Notes under the pieces: model-generated | Seen by the model: only the letters and a program-made list of their open reading frames with translations | The model's database searches: none | Told to the model about the DNA's origin: nothing | Source: Tannerellaceae bacterium | Lineage (GTDB): Bacteria; Bacteroidota; Bacteroidia; Bacteroidales; Tannerellaceae | Length of the DNA stretch: 29,332 nt | Assembly: GCA_031276545.1 (NCBI GenBank) | Contig: JAISMW010000033.1 | Location: forward strand, 1-29,332 | Reading direction: 5' to 3' | Shown: positions 24,587 to 29,332 of the stretch, piece by piece | How the letters are laid out: each line of letters begins with the position of its first letter | Position numbering within the stretch: the stretch's first letter is position 1 | Made by a program: the position numbers and the translations under genes

Positions 24587-24604
24587 TGCAAACAATACAT
24601 CACG

Positions 24605-27600
24605 TTGGATATACAGAATTTACTTACATCGTACATCTCCCACCCACAGATAAGTGCGTTGGATGCCGCCGTAAAAACCCCGTCTTTGCGGAATTTTTTT
24701 TTGAAAGGCCTGAAAGGTTCCGGCGCTGCCATGGCCGTCGCGACGCTTTTTCGCAGGAACAAAGGACAGTATCTCTGCATCCTGAACGATGTGGACGAAG
24801 CAGGCTACTTCTATAACGACCTGGTACAGCTTGCGGGAGGCGAACACATCTACTTTTTCCCCTCCGCCTATCGCCGCGCCATCAAATACGGACATATTGA
24901 CCCGGCCAACGAAATTCTGAGAACGGAAGTGCTCAGCCTGCTGCAGGACAGAAACACCTCTTTTATCGTCGTCACCTGTCCGGATGCCCTGGCGGAAAAA
25001 GTAGTCTCGAACGAAATGCTGAAGAACAACACCCTGAAGATACATACGGCCGAAAAGCTGGACAATATGTTTGTCGCCGACGTGCTGGACGAATACGGCT
25101 TCGAACACGTGGATTACGTATACGAACCGGGGCAGTACGCCATGAGGGGAAGCATCCTCGACGTCTTCTCCTTTTCCTACGAATATCCGTACCGCATCGA
25201 CTTCTTCGGAAACGAAGTGGAAACCATCCGTTCCTTCGACGTGGAAACGCAACTGTCCGGAGAAAAGTTCGACAGCATCCATATCGTACCCAAAATCAGC
25301 ACCCACCACCTGTCGGACAGCTCCCTGCTCGACTCCCTGCCGGCCGATACCTTCATCGTATCGAAAGACCTGCACTGGTGCCGGGAACGCATCGACAGCC
25401 TGTGGAACGAAGAACCGGTGACGGCCGACGACGGGGAATCATTCGACAGCATCGAGCAAATGCGCGCCAAACTCATCACCGGCGAGTATTTCTTTCGCAA
25501 GGCCACAGCCTTCCGGCACATCCATCTCGGAGCGCGTCCCGCAGGTGTAGCCGACGCAACCTTCGAATTTCAGACGTCATTGCAGCCTGTCTTCCACAAG
25601 AACTTCGACCTGGTGAGCGAATCCTTCCACAAATACCTGGATAAAGACTATACCTTATATATACTGAGCGATGTGGAGAAACAGGCAACCCGTATCCGCA
25701 CCATCTTTGAAGACCGGAACGACCCCATACCCTTCACCGCCGTAAACAAAACGCTGCACGAGGGATTCTCCGACGAAACGCTGAGGATGTGCTTCTTCAC
25801 AGACCACCAACTGTTCGACCGCTTCCATAAATTCAACCTGAAAAGCGATAAAGCGCGGAGCGGGAAAATAAGCCTCTCGCTCAAGGAGCTGAACCAGTTT
25901 GCCGTAGGCGACTACGTAGTACATATCGACCACGGCATCGGACAGTTCGGCGGACTGGTACGTACGGAAGTGAACGGCAAAATACAGGAAGCCGTCAAAC
26001 TGATCTATCAGCACAGCGACATCATCTTCGTAAGCATACATTCCCTGCACAAACTCTCCAAATACAAGGGGAAAGACAGCGGAGAACCTCCCAAACTGAA
26101 CAAACTGGGAACAGGCGCCTGGGAGAAAATGAAGGAGAGAACCAAAACAAAGGTGAAGGACATCGCCCGCGACCTGATTCTGCTCTATTCCAAACGGAAG
26201 CAGGAAAGAGGATTCTCCTTCAGCCCCGACAGCTTTATGCAGCACGAACTGGAAGCCGGCTTCATCTACGAAGATACCCCCGACCAGACAAAAGCTACGG
26301 CCGAAGTGAAAAGCGATATGGAACACCTCCGCCCCATGGACCGCCTAATATGCGGAGACGTAGGATTCGGCAAAACGGAAATAGCCGTCAGGGCAGCCTT
26401 CAAAGCCGTCGCCGACAGCAAGCAGGTGGCCGTACTGGTGCCCACCACCGTACTCGCCTTTCAGCATTTTCAAACCTTCTCGGAACGCCTGCGACAGTTC
26501 CCCTGCCGGATCGACTACATCAGCCGGGCACGTAGCGCTGCTCAGATAAAGGAAATACTCGACGCCACAAAAGAAGGAAAGGTGGACATACTGATAGGCA
26601 CGCACCGCATCGTGAGCAAAGACGTCCGCTTCAAAGACCTGGGACTGCTCATCATAGACGAAGAACAGAAGTTCGGCGTGGCCGTCAAAGAAAAACTGAG
26701 GCAGATAAAAGCCGGCGTGGATACGCTCACCATGACGGCAACCCCCATCCCCCGCACGCTCCAGTTCTCGCTGATGGGCGCACGCGACTTGAGCAACATC
26801 ACCACCCCGCCTCCCAACCGCTATCCGGTGCAGACCGACGTGGAACGCTTCAATCCCGACCTGATCCGCGAAGCCATCGGATTCGAGATGAGCCGCAACG
26901 GACAGGTCTTCTTCATCCACAACCGCATTCAGAACATCTACGAAATAGAAGCCCTGATTCGACGCGAAACACCCGACGCACGCATCTGCGTAGGACATGG
27001 ACAAATGGAACCGGCCAAACTGGAAAAGGTACTGCTCGACTTCATCAACTACGAGTACGACGTGCTCATCGCAACCAGCATCGTGGAAAACGGCATCGAC
27101 GTGCCCAATGCCAATACCATCATCATCAACAATGCACAGCAGTTCGGACTCTCCGACCTGCACCAGTTGCGCGGACGTGTCGGACGAAGCAACCGCAAAG
27201 CCTTCTGCTACCTCCTCTCGCCGCCCCTCTCCTCGCTCAGCCAGGAAGCAAGAAGACGGCTGCAGGCCATCGAAAACTTTGCCGAACTGGGCAGCGGCAT
27301 CCATATCGCCATGCAAGACCTCGATATTCGCGGAGCTGGAAATCTGCTGGGAGCCGAACAGAGCGGCTTCATCGCCGACCTGGGATACGAAACCTATCAG
27401 AAAATACTGGAAGAAGCCGTAGACGAATTGAAAAACACTGAATTCTCCGACCTCTACGCCAATCCCGAAAACGGAGAACGCGACAGCGGCAGCGAGTACG
27501 TGCGCGAAACCTTTGTGGAAAGCGACCTCGAACTCATGTTCCCGCCCACCTATATCCCCAACGACTCGGAAAGAATATCCCTCTACCGCGAACTGGACAA

Positions 27601-27997
27601 AATGGAAGACGAACGCGACATCGCCGCCTTCACCGAACGCCTGAAAGACCGCTTCGGCAAAGTCCCCAGAGAAGGAAAAGAACTGATACGCATCGTGCGA
27701 CTCAGGCGCCTGGCCAGAGAACTGGGCATGGAGAAAATCATCCTGAAAAAAGGACAGATGAGCATCCTGCTGGTGAAAAACCCCAACAGCCCCTATTACG
27801 AAAGCGAAGCCTTCGACAAACTCCTCGCCTTCGTAAAAGAACACCCCAGACGCTGCAGCCTGCGCGAACAGAACAGCAAGCGCAGCATCGCAATCAAAGA
27901 CATCCCAACCGTAGACACCGCCTGCCGCCTGCTGGAAGAAATGAACCGGCAGACCTCCGCAGAACGGCAAGCCCCAAACCGGCTCCAGTCGGTATAA
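24605..27997 (+). CDS. mfd: Transcription-repair coupling factor Mfd
   Basis: DNA translocase that removes RNA polymerase stalled at lesions and recruits UvrA. Domains in order are a UvrB-like N-terminus (about 20-330), the RNA polymerase interaction domain (about 440-520, VGDYVVHIDHGIGQFGGLV), and two RecA-like motor domains with Walker A GDVGFGKTE (584-592), DEEQ (685-688), TATPIPRTLQFSL and the arginine-rich GRVGRSNRKA. A C-terminal UvrA-binding domain carries FPPTYIPNDSERISLYREL. TTG at 24605 is chosen because it lies just downstream of the strong promoter and gives MDIQNLLTSYISHPQ, matching family N-termini; no in-frame ATG is available. The length is then 1130 residues. Confidence 0.95.
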   Translation: MDIQNLLTSYISHPQISALDAAVKTPSLRNFFLKGLKGSGAAMAVATLFRRNKGQYLCILNDVDEAGYFYNDLVQLAGGEHIYFFPSAYRRAIKYGHIDPANEILRTEVLSLLQDRNTSFIVVTCPDALAEKVVSNEMLKNNTLKIHTAEKLDNMFVADVLDEYGFEHVDYVYEPGQYAMRGSILDVFSFSYEYPYRIDFFGNEVETIRSFDVETQLSGEKFDSIHIVPKISTHHLSDSSLLDSLPADTFIVSKDLHWCRERIDSLWNEEPVTADDGESFDSIEQMRAKLITGEYFFRKATAFRHIHLGARPAGVADATFEFQTSLQPVFHKNFDLVSESFHKYLDKDYTLYILSDVEKQATRIRTIFEDRNDPIPFTAVNKTLHEGFSDETLRMCFFTDHQLFDRFHKFNLKSDKARSGKISLSLKELNQFAVGDYVVHIDHGIGQFGGLVRTEVNGKIQEAVKLIYQHSDIIFVSIHSLHKLSKYKGKDSGEPPKLNKLGTGAWEKMKERTKTKVKDIARDLILLYSKRKQERGFSFSPDSFMQHELEAGFIYEDTPDQTKATAEVKSDMEHLRPMDRLICGDVGFGKTEIAVRAAFKAVADSKQVAVLVPTTVLAFQHFQTFSERLRQFPCRIDYISRARSAAQIKEILDATKEGKVDILIGTHRIVSKDVRFKDLGLLIIDEEQKFGVAVKEKLRQIKAGVDTLTMTATPIPRTLQFSLMGARDLSNITTPPPNRYPVQTDVERFNPDLIREAIGFEMSRNGQVFFIHNRIQNIYEIEALIRRETPDARICVGHGQMEPAKLEKVLLDFINYEYDVLIATSIVENGIDVPNANTIIINNAQQFGLSDLHQLRGRVGRSNRKAFCYLLSPPLSSLSQEARRRLQAIENFAELGSGIHIAMQDLDIRGAGNLLGAEQSGFIADLGYETYQKILEEAVDELKNTEFSDLYANPENGERDSGSEYVRETFVESDLELMFPPTYIPNDSERISLYRELDKMEDERDIAAFTERLKDRFGKVPREGKELIRIVRLRRLARELGMEKIILKKGQMSILLVKNPNSPYYESEAFDKLLAFVKEHPRRCSLREQNSKRSIAIKDIPTVDTACRLLEEMNRQTSAERQAPNRLQSV

Positions 27998-28088
27998 GCC
28001 GTTTCCTTTTCGTTATTATGAACAGAAATCGCCCGCCATCCGCAACTTTTTATTTCCTTTGGGACTACATTCAAAAAAACAGGAAATC

Positions 28089-29135
28089 ATGAGAAAACAA
28101 ACCAAAAGCAAACACAGATTTTTCGACGGCAAGGCCATCACCCTCGCCGCCTTCGGATGCCTTTCCTGCTCCTTCAGCAGCCTGTACGCACAGGAAACGG
28201 CAGACTTCAAACCATCGGGAAGCCCCATCATCGTACTCTTCGCCGACTATACGGCAGGAATAGGAAGCGAAAGCCAAACGCCGGGCTTCAGCCTCACACG
28301 CTCCCGCCTGGGATACAGCTATCAGCTCACCCCCTCGCTCTCGGCCGTAAGCGTAGTCGACATCAACGCCACGCAAAACGGACGAGGCGTACATTTCCAT
28401 TACGCCTATGCCCGCTGGGCATGGAAAAACCTGTACATAAGCGGAGGCCTCGTAGACCTCTCGCAGTTCTCCGAACAGGAAGCCTTCTGGGGACGCCGCT
28501 ACCTCGAAAAATCCTTCCAGGACCTGAACGGCTTCGGAGCCTCCTCCGACCTGGGAATCACTGCCGGATACCGCTTCACCCGCTGGTTCGAAGCCGACGC
28601 CTCCCTCATCCGCGGAGACGATATCATACAAAACCGTACCGGCAGTCTGAACCGCCTTGCCCTGGGCGCCACCTTCCGCCCCGTCGGCGGACTTATCCTG
28701 CGCGCCTATCTGGATGAAAACCGCCATACGTCCTTAGAAACAGACAATCTCACCTCCTCCGGCAACAAAAACCAGCGCACCCTGGCGCTCTTTGCCGGAT
28801 ACCGCAACGCCCGCTTCTCCATCGGAAGCGAGTTCAACTATCAGCAATCAAAACAATTCGTCGACGGAGGCAACTACTACGGCCTCTCCCTGTACAGCGG
28901 CGTAGCGCTCGGCCGCAAATTCGACCTCTACGCCCGCTACGACTACGTCGACACGCAGTCGCCCTCCATCCACACGCTGAACTGGAACGGGATAGCCCAC
29001 GAAACCGTCTTCATCACCGGTCTGGAATATCATCCCCTGAAGAACTTTCAAATCTCCCCCAACTACCGCTACATACGCTCTTTCGACGGAACCGCCACCC
29101 ACTTCATAGGCCTGCACGCCGGCTTCAGCCTGTAG
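28089..29135 (+). CDS. Outer-membrane beta-barrel porin (OprO/P-like)
   Basis: A 348-residue protein with a signal peptide (core AITLAAFGCLSCSFSSLYAQ, cleavage after YAQ). The rest consists of alternating amphipathic strands typical of a 14-16-stranded barrel, with aromatic girdles (FHYAYARWAWKNLYISGG, YGLSLYSGVALGRKFDLYARYDY) and a last strand ending in Phe-Ser-Leu, near the usual C-terminal aromatic. Segments such as LYISGGLVDLSQFSEQEAFWGRRYLEKSF resemble OprO/OprP-type porins. The solute is not determined by sequence. ATG at 28089 is preferred over an in-frame TTG at 28059, which would add a polar extension. A weak -7 box TTCCTTTG lies at 28054-28061. It is followed directly by the heptad-repeat hairpin. 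Confidence 0.82.
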   Translation: MRKQTKSKHRFFDGKAITLAAFGCLSCSFSSLYAQETADFKPSGSPIIVLFADYTAGIGSESQTPGFSLTRSRLGYSYQLTPSLSAVSVVDINATQNGRGVHFHYAYARWAWKNLYISGGLVDLSQFSEQEAFWGRRYLEKSFQDLNGFGASSDLGITAGYRFTRWFEADASLIRGDDIIQNRTGSLNRLALGATFRPVGGLILRAYLDENRHTSLETDNLTSSGNKNQRTLALFAGYRNARFSIGSEFNYQQSKQFVDGGNYYGLSLYSGVALGRKFDLYARYDYVDTQSPSIHTLNWNGIAHETVFITGLEYHPLKNFQISPNYRYIRSFDGTATHFIGLHAGFSL

Positions 29136-29142
29136 GAACAGT

Positions 29143-29220
29143 GAGCAACGAATAGTGAACAGTGAATAGTGAACAGTTCGTATTCACTGCTCACTATTCA
29201 CTGTTCACTATTAGTTATTC
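29143..29220. repeat. Second heptad-repeat hairpin
   Basis: A 34-base left arm (29143-29176) built from AGTGAAC/AGTGAAT heptads pairs with 29187-29220 with about four mismatches, around the loop TTCGTATTCA. It is the same repeat family as 203-337. It starts 7 bp past the porin stop and may act as its transcript end, although no T tract follows immediately. Confidence 0.8.
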
Positions 29221-29332
29221 AATGTCGTTTACTTAAGAAACAGCTATAACCTCCTGTAATTCATTGAATATAACTTTTTAGTTTTTTTGTTCCGTTTCAC
29301 ACTGCGTCCCGGCCGGATAATTTCCCGGGTCT
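29221..29332. other. AT-rich intergenic tail, nothing recognised
   Basis: This final stretch has no convincing reading frame. It contains two copies of TTCA(A)TGAAT-like sequence around 29218 and 29262 and a T7 run near 29284, but no stem precedes that run. It may belong to the upstream region of a gene outside the window. Confidence 0.4.

Noticed and set aside
26345..27970. Antisense frame of 541 codons over mfd
   Set aside because: Shadow of a conserved motor domain; no start-site support on the minus strand.

Overview
The window looks like a chromosomal segment of a Bacteroidales bacterium (Bacteroides/Parabacteroides/Tannerella-like). The support is threefold. Many upstream regions carry the Bacteroidota sigma-ABfr -7 box (TAnnTTTG). 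Several products belong to families concentrated in this order: lipoprotein dipeptidyl peptidase III, DUF6261-like and DUF5024-like proteins, and an ECF sigma/anti-sigma pair. Start codons lack strong Shine-Dalgarno sequences. I cannot fix the genus from sequence alone.

Layout. 1-240 is the 3' end of a DUF6261-like gene that runs into a hairpin made of 7-bp repeats. 422-11496 is a mostly plus-strand housekeeping block: lipoprotein DPP III, a Fur-family regulator coupled to purA, a membrane zinc peptidase (YugP-like), a Yip1-like membrane protein, smpB, a Gate-domain transporter, metH and a TRIC/YicG-type channel. 11497-11750 holds a compact promoter-plus-terminator unit that looks like an unannotated small RNA of about 70 nt. 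A minus-strand lipoprotein peptidyl-prolyl isomerase follows. 12620-14760 is an insertion-sequence graveyard with two decayed transposase genes (ISL3 type and IS5 type), each broken by frameshifts and internal deletions. 14883-15728 encodes a full DUF6261-like protein.

15853-18221 is a minus-strand pair: a lipoprotein of unknown function and a secreted metzincin protease split in two by an apparent one-base frameshift. This pair is bracketed by copies of one repeat element, a decayed fragment at 15806-15836 and an array of six complete 43-bp units plus a partial one at 18503-18778. The array ends 68 bp before an ECF sigma factor / anti-sigma / DUF5024-like secreted protein operon (18847-20376). 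Opposed terminators separate that operon from a membrane-anchored coiled-coil protein on the minus strand.

21390-29135 returns to housekeeping: guaA-trmD, a convergent polyprenol-phosphate glycosyltransferase, mfd (probable TTG start) and an outer-membrane beta-barrel porin. The window ends with a second hairpin of the same 7-bp repeat family seen at its start.

Nucleotide synthesis (purA, guaA), one-carbon metabolism (metH) and RNA/translation quality control (smpB, trmD, mfd) dominate the functional content. The least explained parts are the 43-bp hairpin-bearing array, the short RNA at about 11650-11716, the heptad-repeat hairpins, and the split protease with its lipoprotein partner.
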